Shown: positions 14,003 to 30,524 of the stretch, piece by piece
How the letters are laid out: each line of letters opens with the position of its first letter
Numbering within the stretch: the first letter of the stretch is position 1
Assembly: GCF_021155765.1 (NCBI RefSeq)
Contig: NC_060108.1
Span: 27,268,025-27,332,024 of the forward strand
Length of the DNA stretch: 64,000 nt
From: Diprion similis
Taxonomy: Eukaryota > Arthropoda > Insecta > Hymenoptera > Diprionidae
Direction: 5' to 3'
Program-made: the position numbers and the translations under genes
The notes under the pieces: generated by a model
Seen by the model: the letters and a program-made list of their open reading frames with translations, nothing else
The model's database searches: none
Told to the model about the DNA's origin: nothing

Positions 14003-16699
14003 CAAAGATAATATATACTTACGTTTACGATATTTGCACACCAGCTAGCATTTATATATTATTATTATATGATAAAATACGCGATAAATGAATAATTAAT
14101 TCATCAATTAAATATTACAGTATAATTACTCATCGAATAACGATAATAATGATATGGAAATAACATATAGGATGCGATTACAAGAGAATGTGATCGAACG
14201 AAATGAAAAAAGAAACGACATTAAAAAAAAACCAATGCACGCTGTTCTTTGAGACATAATGCGTGTGCATTTGAAGCTCATCAATACATAGAATAATACC
14301 TTTGAAACGTTGTCGCGCAGCTGAAGCAGGAACAGCTCTATAGTAGTAACGACTTACGTTAGTCGATAAAATATTGGAAAACTATGAATTGGCAAAATAC
14401 CCGTTGCTCATTACTTTTCATCAATCTCATTTTTGCCAGTCCAATGATTTATAGAGTTTTTAATGTACGCGGTTGAAAAATTTCATCATTCGCTCGCACT
14501 GAAGTAATTTAACTCATTATCAATGTGGATTTAGATTTGTTATTCGTCTCTGGAAATGGAAATTAAAGAAAAAAAGTGGGATATATATATATTTGCAGCG
14601 TCAGCGACAGCTGCGCGTACACGACATTCTGTCAATGCGGTATCTGAGCCGTGGTTTCCTGCAAAACGAATATTCAAATTTATTCCGATACCTAGGCATT
14701 GAATTTTTTTTTATTTCTCTCTTAGTCTCGATTTCCAAATTTTCTTGTCGTCTCTAGCAATTAGAAATATTGGACAAAAAATATCCCTTCACATGCTATA
14801 GCACTTAAGGTTACCTGCGTAAATTTTTAGCCAATCGCTCTTATCTATACCTACACGTACATAAAATCTAGCGATATAGGCATAAGGGGAATTTCAAGTT
14901 ATAAAACGCTACGTAGTAACTTATTAATACACGTCATCTGCAAAGAGATTCGTATTTATACCTCTATATACATATATATAGATAATTATATATATAATTA
15001 TACATATATAATTATATATACTATATGTAACGAACTATGAAGAAACGTACGCAGACTATTATAACATAATGTCTACATAATTAGTGATATAGCATTCGAC
15101 CAATTGCATGTCTTACTTAGGAAAAAAATAATAATAATAAAAAAAAAAAACAGAAAACGACAAAAAAAAACAAACAAACGAATAACTAAACTATAAAAGA
15201 ATACGATATAAAGTCTCTACGTCTGATCAAACTTTGCCACCGTGAGAGACTCGACGGCATCGCTCATCAATCGTTATGAATCGTCATTGACCTCGTATAT
15301 TCGCTGAGAAAAATTTCCCGTTGCGATGATCGCTGAGGTCAGAAAAATAGGCAGATTTTACATTTTATTCGATCAATAACGATAATTTTACTTACCGTAT
15401 GGATATCTTTGATTTCTTTCAATCGGAACGATGTAAGTCTGCCGTAGTTTTAACTTAAGCAATCACTGGAATTGGACCCTTCTTCTCAACGGGTCTGACG
15501 AGGATAAATCTGCAAACGGACCTGGCGTCTATCTCATCAATCGTACATCTAGTATATTAGCTACATATCATCATCGCGTCCTTCCATATATTTCTACAAT
15601 ACTTATATATATTATAACATTATCTTGTAACTTGTAATCGCAACTTTCTTTCTGTGTACGCTTTTAGGTACTTCTGTATACAATATATATATATATATAT
15701 ATATATGCATATAACTTAATGTATATATATATATACATTGTATGTAATATACGTTACGTAAATTACTTATATATACCTATTACTGTACGTAGAGTAAATT
15801 TTAACGCGGCAGAGCTGATTCTGCAATTCATATATTACCTTAAAATTATATACTTACACATGTACCGATAAATTATTGTTGTACCAGAAACACCAGTATT
15901 TACCCTTGCGTTTTTGATTGGTCCACCAATTCGTCGTTCGCAGCTTATACGTACCTTTTACATTAGTGTAAAGCAAAAACACTAGGGAAAAAAAATTGTC
16001 CTCACAGCGTGAGATAACTTCTCGTCGATTGTTTCCCTTTGCTTTTCACTCGAACTCGTACTGTTCTAAATACGTACAAAATGCATCATATATTAGCCGG
16101 CATCGAGTAATATTCACTGTATAATCCACTGCTGCGGCGGAAAGTCAAGCATCGACAATCTGTATAGAATGTTCATGAAAGATTTACGTGACATGCAGAA
16201 ATAAAAATATTTCCAATTGCTTTCTGCGTAATTAGGCGGTGATATATAATGAATAAAAAGAAACTGGCCGTGAAAAACGAAATGCGGAGTTTTGTTGAAT
16301 CTCCTCGTCACAAGTTGTACATATTATACGTTATCTTGATAATTTTATCACCGTATAATTTAAGCGATTATTGCCAAACCCCCTGCATGCGAATCGATTA
16401 AATGTGTGCAAGCTGAAATTTACTTATTGAAATACACCAACGAAATCAACGAATACGATGTAACTTACGCGAAATTTAATATTTTATATGACACTGCATC
16501 CAGACCTATATGTATCATAATTATGTGTAACGAAAAGCACGTGCTAAATAACCGAGGCCTTTATTTCGTTTGGTCAGTTCGCTCATTCGTTCGTTGATTT
16601 GACGAAAAAGGGTAAAACAAATTATTGTTCAAGGTGACGATCCTCTCGACGAGGAAAAAAGTAATGTCAATTCTCAAAAGAAAAATAAATAAATAAATA

Positions 16700-16724
16700 A
16701 AAAAAAAAAAAAAAAAAAAAAAAA
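16700..16724. repeat. Poly-A tract
   Basis: About 25 consecutive A after a short AAAT repeat. It could be a simple tract or the tail of an old retroposed copy; I saw no recognisable element upstream of it. Confidence 0.75.
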
Positions 16725-17764
16725 GAACAAACGAAAAGAGAAAAAGAAGAAAAATATTAAACAAAGAATATAATATAATATCGAAAAAATTAAATCTGTG
16801 TACAACGATTACAATTCACCGTAACTCATTGTGCAATCTTGCTATATTTTATATTTTTCTACTTCGCATAAACTCCCCTTTTGCTGGATTTGCCCTAACT
16901 TCTTCGCTATCTCATAAACCGAATATTTGCATAACCGATTCGGCTTTAATCTCTCTCTCTCCTGTCTTCCTCCTCCTCCGTCATCGTCTGGAGCGTTTTG
17001 TTAGCACCCAACTAAACCTAATGCGCTTACCGCGTATTGCAAACAACACAAATCTAGGTATAGGCGTAAAAACTGCCCCTCTTTCGCCTATTTAGCTTAA
17101 CGCATCGCGTTTCCCTTTCGCCTCTCGCTAGCTCTGCTTGCCAAGTAGTCGGACTCGACCGTTGAGTCAGACTGACTGACTGACTGTCAGTCCGTATCGT
17201 CCGTAACCGTACTCTCGGCTCTTTATAGATGGCGAATAACTCTTCGCGGGGTTATCGAACGAATCACTAATTACTAAAGCTTTATTGTTGCAAATTTTTG
17301 CAAAACTTCTCCTCTTCAGACTCCAACCGCGAAGTTATGATATAACAAACGATCTAGAGAAACTCGCTGTCGATTTCTTTTTTTTTTACACAAAACTGTT
17401 GCTAAATCGTGTCTTACGAACTTTACACCAAGGTGAAAAGTTTCTGATATCATTTCGTCTCACCTTTTTCATAAGCTAGCAAATTAGTATTAATCACGAA
17501 ATTATGATATTTTGACGAAACCTTTTTCTTTTTATATTATTATTTTTTTCACATTATTATATCTTCGCCCTTGAGCACATCGGGATATTTATACCACGAG
17601 AATTCGTTTACGAAAAATGTATTTTCTATTTTTCAACTTTAACCCGTTAATCATTATCCCTAACTCAAACTTTATTTCACTATTCTGGATTGTAATTTGA
17701 CTGATGTATAATAATTTGCACCGTGGTTGCCAATGCGACTCGAGATCTGATTACGAAGCAAAAG

Positions 17765-17805
<41 letters not shown>

Positions 17806-17806
17806 C
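17765..17806. repeat. (TTG)n trinucleotide microsatellite
   Basis: About 13-14 uninterrupted GTT/TTG units, followed by a degenerate ATT-type repeat to about 17,845. It lies in noncoding DNA. Confidence 0.9.
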
Positions 17807-19100
17807 TTATTATTACTATTACTATTATCATTATTATTATTATTGAAATAAATTTACTGAGTAGTATTGTTTGAACATGAAAAATAATCTTGAATAATGA
17901 CTTTTTTTTAATTCAGCGTCGGTTAACGCGTGCACGCATACATACCTGTATATGTATATGTATACAATACCTATATTATAATTATAACACGCAATACGCG
18001 AAAATAATTATATATACATTATAAATAAGTTCTGTAACGTTTTTAGGATGAATTGGAATACATTAAACGTCTGTGTTGTAATAGATAGTAATATTCTATG
18101 TTAGACACCGTGGGTATCGCATAGGCATAGTTTTTATACGTACACGCATTATGGGTGTGCAAATTGATTCTAACGTACGTACGTAGGTACGTGTGTATAA
18201 TGTGAACAATGATTCTGGACACGCTGTAATATCGTTATATTGTCTGCCGGCACGTATCTACGTCGTATATTATACCTTGAATCGTACAGTTTATTATCAT
18301 CACATGATACGCGTTGCGTTACACCGAGAGATGAAATTCCAAGTGCATACAAGAATGATTATCAATCCCATTTACACTTCCGACGAACTATATAGCACGT
18401 TATTGTATTATTGTACGTGATAAACGTCGGGTCTTTCAAAACCTTCGTGACGTCGTTTAGCCAAGTGACGCTATGATGTTTAATCTCGAAAGTTATACTT
18501 GTTAGTGGAATTGTGACGCTGATTATATAAGCAATTAATTCTCAAAACTCGTAGACGCGTCGGCTCATTCTATAACTACCCTAACAATCCGCAGCCTTTG
18601 ACCATTCGAGTTCCCCCATTTTACTTGAACAAACAGCTGTATATTGTTACCTCGGATTAGGGCAACGCCCTCGTTTTGTTTGTTCGAATTCCCCCCGTAG
18701 CTTCCTGTTTTCAATTATAAAATTTGCGACGAGGAATAACATTTACCAACAACTTCGCTGCAAGTATCGAGGTTCTCGCAATTTTCCTAAAATTATTCGA
18801 ATTTTATTACTTCGCGTAAACTTTAAAAGAATATGGTGTACATGGATATTGCAATCAAAAACTTACCATTATTTATGCGGATGATTATTTCCATAGCTTT
18901 GAGTAACAATGATCGTTGAAGTTCTGCGGAAAATTAGATTATTTCTATGAACTCTGAAACGTGAAAACAGATGGAGGTAAAGCCGGGCAGGGACATGGAT
19001 TTATTCCTCGGAGATTCGCGAATCAGTCCTTTACTTTACAGCTCCACGACGACCTCAACCTACGCGGCACAGAGGATCCCAACTTTCGAGTTATAACTAG

Positions 19101-19136
19101 AACAACAACAACAAGAACAAGAACAAGAACAAGAAC
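19101..19136. repeat. AAC/AAGAAC short tandem repeat
   Basis: A few AAC units followed by about four AAGAAC units. It is read through by a short open frame that I regard as spurious. Confidence 0.75.
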
Positions 19137-19901
19137 CGTATAACAGTTTCCATTTGCTCTAGCCATGCAGACGAATTGCTTCTAGCGTAGAAACCGCGCG
19201 CGTACACATTTGCCAGCACCTAGCGAATAATTCTCGGCACTAACAATCCAAACTGATCGTCGACGGGTCGCAACGAATGGGGCACCCACCCCCGTTAACG
19301 AGTCGGTCGATAGGCCTCCCGGTGCAATGGATAGTTTTCAATTAATATCCAAATGCATGCCCGGCTCTACCTCTCGCAGAGCCATGAAAATTCCTCGTTG
19401 CGGTGCAGGACCGTATTCGGATATTCGTTGGGTGGGGGGTGAAATGAGTCAGTCCCGTTAGCTCGTGCAGGGGTGTGAAAACTGTTTAAAAGGTAACAGA
19501 AATTTACCGCTATCTTCCAAAAACGGAACAATATTAAGAGAAATCAATTTAATGCTGCAATAATTTATTTGCAAATGTTAAAAATGATTGTGCAAATATT
19601 GCGCAAAGCAGTATATGTAACAAACCTTGCATCGAAACGGATGTAATTTCACAGGATTATATGTAAATCAGTTTATATGCGGCGTGTACACTGACACATG
19701 GGTAAATGCGTACGTACGATGCTTAAAGTATACAAATATATGTATAAATTATATTGATATATGAACAAGTATATTTATATAATAGATATTATACATATAT
19801 GAATATATGTATGTATGGTGTACTTATTATAATTTAATTCTATATTATACACCTTTGACACATGCAGCTGTCTCGGAAGAACCTCGTCATTTTTATGTAG
19901 G

Positions 19902-19928
19902 TCATTATTATTATTATTATTATTATTA
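19902..19928. repeat. (ATT)n microsatellite
   Basis: About nine ATT units in noncoding sequence upstream of Nca. Confidence 0.8.
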
Positions 19929-20077
19929 AACTACAATAAATTATACTATGCTCTGAACTTACTTGCTGTTAATCCCTAACGAAAATTTTCTTTCTGTTTC
20001 AGGTAATTTGGGTGGAATTTGAAAATGTACGAATGGTATGCAGCGTGATTGGCTTGTGTGAAAATCAGCAATTGAAA

Positions 20078-20103
20078 GAGAGAGAGAAAGAGAGAAAGAG
20101 AGG
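20078..20103. repeat. GA-rich simple repeat
   Basis: Purine-only run of GA units with occasional AA. It lies about 500 bp upstream of the inferred Nca 5' UTR acceptor. Confidence 0.75.
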
Positions 20104-20610
20104 ATGGATGTGTATCGGGAGTCGGCACTTTCACCGAAAACTCCCGGTATAGTTGCGTACGAATCGGCGCGTATTGAAAATTGCGCCAAGCACCCCCGAC
20201 GATTGGCTCGAAGGGCGAAGGCAGAGGGGTTGCCTGTCCGTTTTATTTCACGTCAATTCGTATCGTGTACGCGACGCGGGGCCTTCAGGCCTTCCCTAAC
20301 GAGATTAAATTAACGCCCCGTTGCTCCGCAGCCCCGGTAACAAACACGGGTTTAAATGAATACGGGTGGTGACGGACGTCCCCGTAAAATCGGAATCGCT
20401 GCGGGGAAAATGTCTCTGCTATGCTTTGACGAACCTCGACGTTTCACCAACGTCAAACATGCGACGTTGGTTCTCTGTTCCGTTCCACGTTCCACTCTGA
20501 TCTGTACGCGGTGCCTTCTTTTAAATCATACCGTCAGCTTTCCCTTTTCCTCGATCAATGTCAATTTGTCACGAATAAGCCGAGTTTTCTAATTTCTATT
20601 CTCTTTACAG

Positions 20611-20767
20611 ACCTGACGTCAGGTGCGGGTTGGCCAGACGCCGCGCCGCTGCTAAGCAGAGGAGAAAAAACTACTTCCCACGTAGGATAGTTAGATTAGA
20701 TTGTAAGTATTAGGAGAAACGCAGTCGGAGAACCCGCGGCATTCGGCGGGCTTTGAGGGCATCGACG
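20611..20767 (+). other. Nca: 5' UTR part of Nca exon 1
   Basis: A pyrimidine-rich acceptor ending ctctttacag at 20,610 precedes 157 bp of untranslated sequence that runs without a break into the Nca start codon at 20,768. This implies at least one noncoding first exon upstream. The acceptor is seen in the sequence; the upstream exon is inferred. Confidence 0.6.
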
Positions 20768-23217
<2,450 letters not shown>

Positions 23218-23780
23218 GGCCTCGGGACCCGAGACCATGCTGCGGCGCCCGGCCCAAGCAGATCCGGCGACCCCGACAAGTTCGAGCTGACTTTCTACCT
23301 CCTCCGCTTCCGGCATTCCTTCTCGCCTCCCTTTACTCCTGCAGTTCTATAACCCTGCTTACTTGCATACAACATGATGACGAAAAAATCGCACCACTTC
23401 CGTTTATACGAAAGGCGTTCAATCGACGAAGCATAGTCGAATGTACGTACCTGTAAAATGTATGTACATACCTACCCCCACGATTATCGAAATGCTGCCT
23501 AAACGTCTTCTCCTCTGTAGTCTATACTTACCCAAATACACACAGACACACTCACACTCACACTCACACTCATACAAAGACGAACACAGAGCGCGTAGAA
23601 TACGATTGAATTTCAACTTGTTGGGAAAAAACGCGGCGCCAGTCTTGGGCCGGACCCGGTCGTCCGGGGGGACTCCTGGGCCCACGGCGCTTGCACTGAC
23701 CGCTAGCTAGATGGTTGAACTAGTCCAGTCGCTCTGTCTCGCTCTGAATAAAGAATAAGAAATGAAATGAATTCAAATGG
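23218..23780 (+). other. Nca: Nca 3' UTR (short form)
   Basis: Sequence after the TGA stop at 23,215-23,217 up to just past the AATAAA at 23,747-23,752. It includes a CACACT-type repeat at about 23,540-23,572. A longer 3' UTR reaching into the AT-rich downstream DNA is possible, as often seen in neuronal genes. A 216-codon minus-strand open frame (23,720-24,370) overlaps its end and is judged spurious. Confidence 0.5.
23747..23752 (+). terminator. Nca: Candidate poly(A) signal AATAAA, Nca
   Basis: Canonical hexamer about 530 bp after the Nca stop codon. Further AATAAA copies occur downstream, for example near 24,167, so more than one end is possible. Confidence 0.45.
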
Positions 23781-25398
23781 AGGGATAGCAGGACGAAGAA
23801 AAATAATAACGATAAGCCAAGGAAACGAGAAGATGGAATAAAATTATACAAATGGGATGCGAAACGTCGGTCGGCCACACGGTTCGACGGACCTTCAAGT
23901 CCGGGCAGAGATAACGAGATGCCGAATCTTCCCCGGTAGATTATTATTCTGGCCAACGTCCCGCGCTGCCCGCCGCCTGAAACCAGCCTCCCGGAAAACG
24001 GGATGCGCGGGACGTTGATCGTCCAAGTATCTAAAAGGACCCGCGACGCTTTTGGGATTCTTCGGCTACTTAACATATAGAGTATATAATTGTTATTGTA
24101 TAATGTAAATCTAGCCAATGTTTCGCAGGAGCATCGCGCGGCAAATATTATACCTTTGCAGTGATCGAATAAATTTATACGTACAATATATATATATAGA
24201 AAGAATTTTGACAAACAAATCAGGGGGCAGTCGTGTCGAAGTCGAGCTCGTTTGCTCCTTGAATTTGTAAATGCTTTAGGGGAGGTAAAAAAAAGTGAGA
24301 CGGAGATGTTAAAAAGACTAGCAACACGTCGGGAAGAATACCAGCTGAAGGTGTAGCTCTTCTTTTTCATTTTGCTGTTTTCCCTTCCGTTCCGGTCTTC
24401 TTATCCCTTTATACCTACATACAGAGATGCACTTCAGTGGCAGCATTTTTATACGCCGCCAAGATTACGCTCATTTGAAGAAAACGCGCGGAAAGTGAAA
24501 AGAGTGCAAGTTTTTTCTTTTTTTTTTTTTCTTTTGTCTTTTTTCTTTTCTCATCATTTCGACGCACAGAGAAAAAAATGAACTGAAAAGCTAAGAAAAT
24601 GAATGTTCATTTTTTTCGTTCTTGAATCAAACTTTTAAAGGCAGACAAATACATACAATTAAGGCTGTCACTGTTTAGTCTACTTTGCAGGATTAAAAAA
24701 GAAAATTTTTTACTCGTGGTAAACCGTGCTATACATATAAATACACTTATACGATTCGTAGATCCTGCAGTGGGGATATTTTACATAGGTGTATCTATAT
24801 TGAATATGCATATATCAACGTATTGCATCAAAAATATAGAAATAAAACGTGAAACATTGACCAATCAAAAGAACCTTGCAAAAAAAGTTTGCTATTCCAA
24901 GTGAAAGCTCATGTATACACATTGAAGTAAAATTGAATAGTATAGAATCGCGGAAAAGTCAATTCTATGCAGGTTACCACGTCCGCGAGTATATTTTTCC
25001 GTTTTTGCTCTGCACTTATTTGTCTTTTAGTTCTGTTTGTTCTGGAGTGGTGTGTGATACAAAGTATAAATTTATATATGTATATACATATGTGTATTTA
25101 TATATATATATATATACATATATATAAATATATACAAAAGTAAAGTAACGTATAGAAGTAACATAAATTAAATTAATTTAAATTAAATTATAAATTAAAT
25201 TAAACTAAGCCGTTGTCATTTACGTAGCGCTGATTATCATATATTACTGTAAAAAAAAAATAATAATTTTTGAAAATACGTTGCCAACAAATTAATGTGA
25301 AAAGTTAGTAATACATCATTATTACTATTATTATTATTAGTTCCAATGTCGTTGTCATATTATAATTATTACTATTGTATGGCGATAGACAGGCTAAT

Positions 25399-25423
25399 GT
25401 TATTATTATTATTATTATTATTA
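25399..25423. repeat. (ATT)n microsatellite
   Basis: About eight ATT units in the intergenic AT-rich stretch. Confidence 0.8.
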
Positions 25424-27286
25424 ATATTATTTTTTATTTCTACTTTACAAAAAATACACACATAGGATTTTAGCTAAAAATAACACATCCTGCGTCGTTT
25501 TTTATTTTCTTTTATCATACTTCATCGTTCCTTAACAATTTCTCGTTATAAAATAGTAACAGATATACAATATTAATACGATAATGATAATAATTGAACC
25601 CATATGAATTATTCTATGAAATGTAAGTCACAGCGCTGTGCCGGATGAAACTGATTTTACGATCAACGGCCAGGGGACACGATAACGCGTTCATGATTAC
25701 TGCGTCAAATTTCGGGGCTACCATCTTGATGCGACAGCAACTCATTATTGTACACACACTATATGTACTACACCAATTTTCCTCTACGGTACCTACATCT
25801 TAACTAGACATCTATTATATTCATATCCTGCTCATTGATTAATATTTATAACATAATCTATGCATATTATTCAAAATTTAATCACAACTCTAACTTGAAA
25901 ATATTTCGTGATGTTAAATATATATAATAAATTATTAAATTACCAATAACATTCTGAAAAAAAAAAAATTGAAAGAAAAAAATGGAGAGAAAAAAAAACA
26001 ATTGAATTTGTATGAAGCAATTAATACTTAAATTACTATAATAATACAATTTATGTATGTATGTTTACATACATTTACCTAATAGCATAAAATGTGATTG
26101 TTTTTTCCTCTAACTAAAATTGGTCTCTTTAATAATGACGGATGCGTCTAAAAAATTTAATAAATTTCGAAAACTTAATACAAATGAACGTATAACTATA
26201 TTTCCAATATATAACAACAATAATAACTCAACATTCTGTTATATACACTCAATATTTTATTCGGCTGCACAGTGTAAAGGTATAATGCGTTACGAATGAT
26301 CAGGATTCAAAAATGAAATTGAAAAAGCAATAAAACATGTAAAATACATTTATGTAAAACTCAGTCGGAAGTACAACAGATACCGGAAGATACGTATGTC
26401 GACAAGTCGTCATTCGTACTCACGTATAAAATTGTTCTTGCCTTTTTGTATAATACTTACCTATATCTCGCTAAGATGTTTATAGATAATGGATTTACAC
26501 GTAGGTGGTTACCGCAATGATTGATGAACATTGTAACATCGGCGACTCGCGTATGCATACTTTCTTTCTCTAATATCAACACTTTTTCGCGAATTTGATG
26601 AGAGATTTACCCCTAAAAATTCACCTCAGTCTTGATAACGAGTCACTTACCCTTATTTGTAAATCCATCCTATAACCGAACAGATAATGAAACGGGTTCA
26701 CCATAAAACCTTAACAAAGGAGTATATAATGAATAAATAGTGTCATACTATGATATAATAAATATGCATGCCACGCGAGTCAGGTCTGCGCTACGCTGTC
26801 TCGTTGGAATTATTATTTTATGCCTCCTCTCGGGTGAATACGATTCATAAATATTAAAATAATATTCCTCTACTTCTATAACTACTGTATATCTTCTTCG
26901 TCTTCTTACATTACTTCTATTGAATAATTAGAAGAAAAAAAAAATAAATAACAAATAAATTCCTCCCGCCTAAATGCGTTCTATATGTATATACATATAC
27001 CTATATAGTATATATATATAGAACGGAAAAGAGACATTTATACACTGAATTTTAATGTATATAAATCAATGAATATTATTCCTTAAGGAGGACAAGTAAC
27101 GAAACGGTCGTGAAACATTTTCATCCCTGCGTACAATATCGTATACAAATATACAATAGATATATTCAATACATGCATGGCGTTAGAAAATGCGCGAGCA
27201 CTTGCCTCGTTATTTTTGGAAGTATAAACTGGGCGCGCGCAATACATCACCGTGTAATCTTCGCTTTGGTTCAAAGTTGAACAATA

Positions 27287-27312
27287 TTAATTAATTAATT
27301 AATTAATTAATT
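27287..27312. repeat. (TTAA)n microsatellite
   Basis: About six perfect TTAA units, self-complementary throughout. Confidence 0.8.
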
Positions 27313-30300
27313 CTGTCGCGGCGTTTATATAGGCGGGTGTGGGTAATATTATGCAAATATCAAAGAACTAATTTAGCTTAGCTGTGAGCTTGCGGTGTGC
27401 TGCCCCTGCCGCGCAAGGTTCATTTTCTCTGAGGGGCATGGCAGACTGTAAGAGGAAGATTTACATAAAATTTTCGCATCTCATTCCTTTGCGCGGTGTT
27501 AAAAGGATTTACAATTCTTTTCTTCCTACCATGATTTATCAATATTGTACTTTACGATTATTAGTTATTATTTCTGACAATTGAAGCAGGCTTTCTGGTT
27601 TTCATTGCCTGGAAGAAGGCCTGCATCACTTAATTATTTAGAATGCCTACAAGTACAGAAGGCAGCCGCAATTTAATGAATAATGACTCGGGGTGGAGAG
27701 ATAGCGTCGACGACACGCATGTGCATGCGTAAAGTTACCGTCAACCAAATTTCCAAACTTGAATCGTGCGTCGAGCAACCGTCATAGCAAGTTTTTCAAT
27801 TCATATCAGTGTATACTTACATTGAATAATTACGTGTTTAACCGAGATAAATTTCAAAAATATTTTGCCAAAGTGTTACAAAATTTGTGCTACGAGTCAA
27901 TTTACAACCTGTAGGAGTTTCGTAGAATGCAACAATACCTTTACTGGTAGGGAAACATAACACGTTTCCGTTTAAAAGAGATTTTAAAGATCTGTAAATA
28001 GTTTCACTCTACGCATAATAATTACTTGTAGGTATACCGAAACGGGCCTGGCAGTGATACGTGAAAACACACCATCACGTGCTTGCTTTAGGGTGAAATT
28101 CAACCATAAATAGCATGCGGATCAAAGTGCGCGTATTAAAATATATTGTCTATTGCAATGTTGCCCGGTAAGAATAGTGTAACATACGTACCGTACAATC
28201 ATGGCACGTTTCGCGGGGCACGCGTGATACTGGCCACGATACTTATCGAAAACAAGTTGTTAAGAAATTATTACCAGTTACTTATAGTTATAGACATTTT
28301 ATTTAATATTATTTACATTTCAAAATATATTTCAATACATTCCCCATCTAAGAAAAAAAAACAAAAAAATCTGAATGAATAGGTATCCATACCAGCTATC
28401 GCTACTTGTTATCTACGGCTTACGATTGGTTAGGAGTATTTTTTAATCATTCGTTTAAACATATGAATTTAAAAGAATCGGAAACAAGCGCGAATAACAG
28501 TCTATAAAACTATTTGATTTCATAACTTCTACTGATACAATGATTGAACGATACGAGAGCGCGAAATTATCGATATAATGGTAATAAAAAATGTTTGCTT
28601 GTATCTATTATCATCATTAAACACCTACGACACTTCACAGGCCTGCAGGGTTGCGCCGTTTTTTACTCTTAACCGATAAACATCCTCGGTCGAAATGACT
28701 GTCACACTATTTTCACCACAGAAGCGTATACCTGCGAAACTTTGATTAACGCACTCGGTTTGATCAATTAATCCCGTTTAATACCATCTCACGAATTCTA
28801 TCGATCATCGTTCCTATAAAAATCCCTGTTCTAAGTAGTCAGACGGACATGGCACGAAAAATGACGAAATACTTGGTGACCGTTTACCCTTTTGTCACTG
28901 TCTGCAGTGCTCCTTAACTTTCAAATGTAGCACTTCGTCGTTGAATCGCTGTACAGTATGTTTGTCAGAAGACGTAGCATACCAGCCCCGTAAGCATGAT
29001 ACAGATGTATAATTTATTGGTGCTAAGAATAAGTAAATAAATCAAGTATGTACCGTGTGTTCCGAACAGTATATGACCTGATACGCGGCGTGTATTGTTT
29101 CACGGCCTGACGCATGTGCAGAGCGGCTAGTAATTTTTAACATGTCGTTGTAATCGTTTTGCAAATTTTTGCAGCGAATAAATATTCAAGATAAACAAAT
29201 ATTAATACAATAACGAAAACAAACGGTGATAACGTAGAATTTTTTGAATTTAAAACGCATCATCTACCTACGCGATGAATTGTAATTCCACAAAAAATAT
29301 ATTGTTATTTTAATTGTTGTACTTTGACCACACGGTACACCGCAGCGGCTTGAGTTTCGATCTTCGGAAAAAAAAAATAGTGGAAAATATGTGTAACAAA
29401 ATACAACAGAATGTTGTCAACAGAATCGAAATACAAACCGCCATTTTTTCCCTTGTATAATTATACTCGTATTACACATTGTAATTTCATAATACAGTTA
29501 TGGAAGAAAATTGGAGATGCATCCTCGGGCAATGGTATATTTGTATATGACGACGATTACGAAATGTTGAAAGTTTGCTTTGCTTTGCGACATGCACATA
29601 TATAAATATTGAAGATATATTTAGTAATATTATATAGTTATATTGATAATTATTACCGATCAATTATTATTATTACAAATTAAAAAGAGAAGTAAAAAAT
29701 AAAACTAAACTAATTTAAAACAAACCGAAAAAAAAAAGAAAATGAGAGAAACAAATCATTTCTGTATCAAATTCATGAGTATACAATTAAAGTGTTGACA
29801 TTATTATACCCGTTCAAATTGTGTCGAGTTATTTATAGATACGAAATAGGATAGATTCTCTCCCTGTTTTCTCCTCTCAAGCTATGATCCATACTATTAT
29901 TCTTCATTTTGTTTGTGTGTTTTGAAATTGAACACAGTGCACTGTAATTATTAGTAATATTAGTTGCTATACCCTGGAAGTAAACTTGTAAGTCTATAAT
30001 ATTCATTTCGGACTGTATACGGAACTGGGAAAAGGATGTAAATATTTACAATTGCAACAAATTGTTTCTGTCTTCAATTTACTCATTTATACATGTATAT
30101 TTAGCAATAATTGCGTGCAAGAATAATACACATTACCCGTTGATAAATAGTGAATTCGAGTTGATAATCGGTTGGGCTTTGAAAAATTTCGATCACATAT
30201 AGATTCGTAATAAATTCTTTGAGTACAGTATCGAAATTATCCGAGTCTTGACAATTCACGTTACTCACGTGAATATTTTCCCATCGGGTAAATAAACACA

Positions 30301-30524
30301 TAAATAAATAAATAAATATATATATAACAAGTATGAAATTCCTTCAAGTGTATCGTTTTGCAATTTTCAATTAATGCAACATCCGACGTATAACGATAAT
30401 CCCCCGTGTAGTGAATTGTATCCTAATGCGGACAGAGCTTAATACTCGGCTGTAAGTTGGCGCTAACAAAGGCGAGGGGGAGGGATGTACTTTATACGGT
30501 TACAACGGTTGTCAAAAAATTCAT

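Larger units (their letters stand above)
12253..20610. other. AT-rich intergenic region, possibly including upstream noncoding exons or introns of Nca
   Basis: About 8.3 kb without a recognisable coding exon. It is very rich in TA runs and simple repeats. The 3' end ends in a convincing splice acceptor (ctctttacag at 20,601-20,610), so part of this stretch is probably a 5' UTR intron of Nca with its noncoding first exon upstream. I could not place that exon or the promoter. Open frames here are short and unconvincing. Confidence 0.5.
23781..30524. other. AT-rich region without recognised genes between Nca and flightin
   Basis: About 6.7 kb rich in A/T, with short tandem repeats of ATT (about 25,399-25,423) and TTAA (about 27,287-27,312), and TA runs near 25,095-25,135 and 27,000-27,020. 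The two flanking genes converge here, so the stretch contains the 3' ends of both, possibly long alternative 3' UTRs. No coding exon was recognised on either strand. Confidence 0.6.

Noticed and set aside
25474..25483. MEF2-like site CTAAAAATAA as a muscle enhancer
   Set aside because: It lies about 5 kb beyond the 3' end of flightin in AT-rich DNA, where such a motif is expected by chance.
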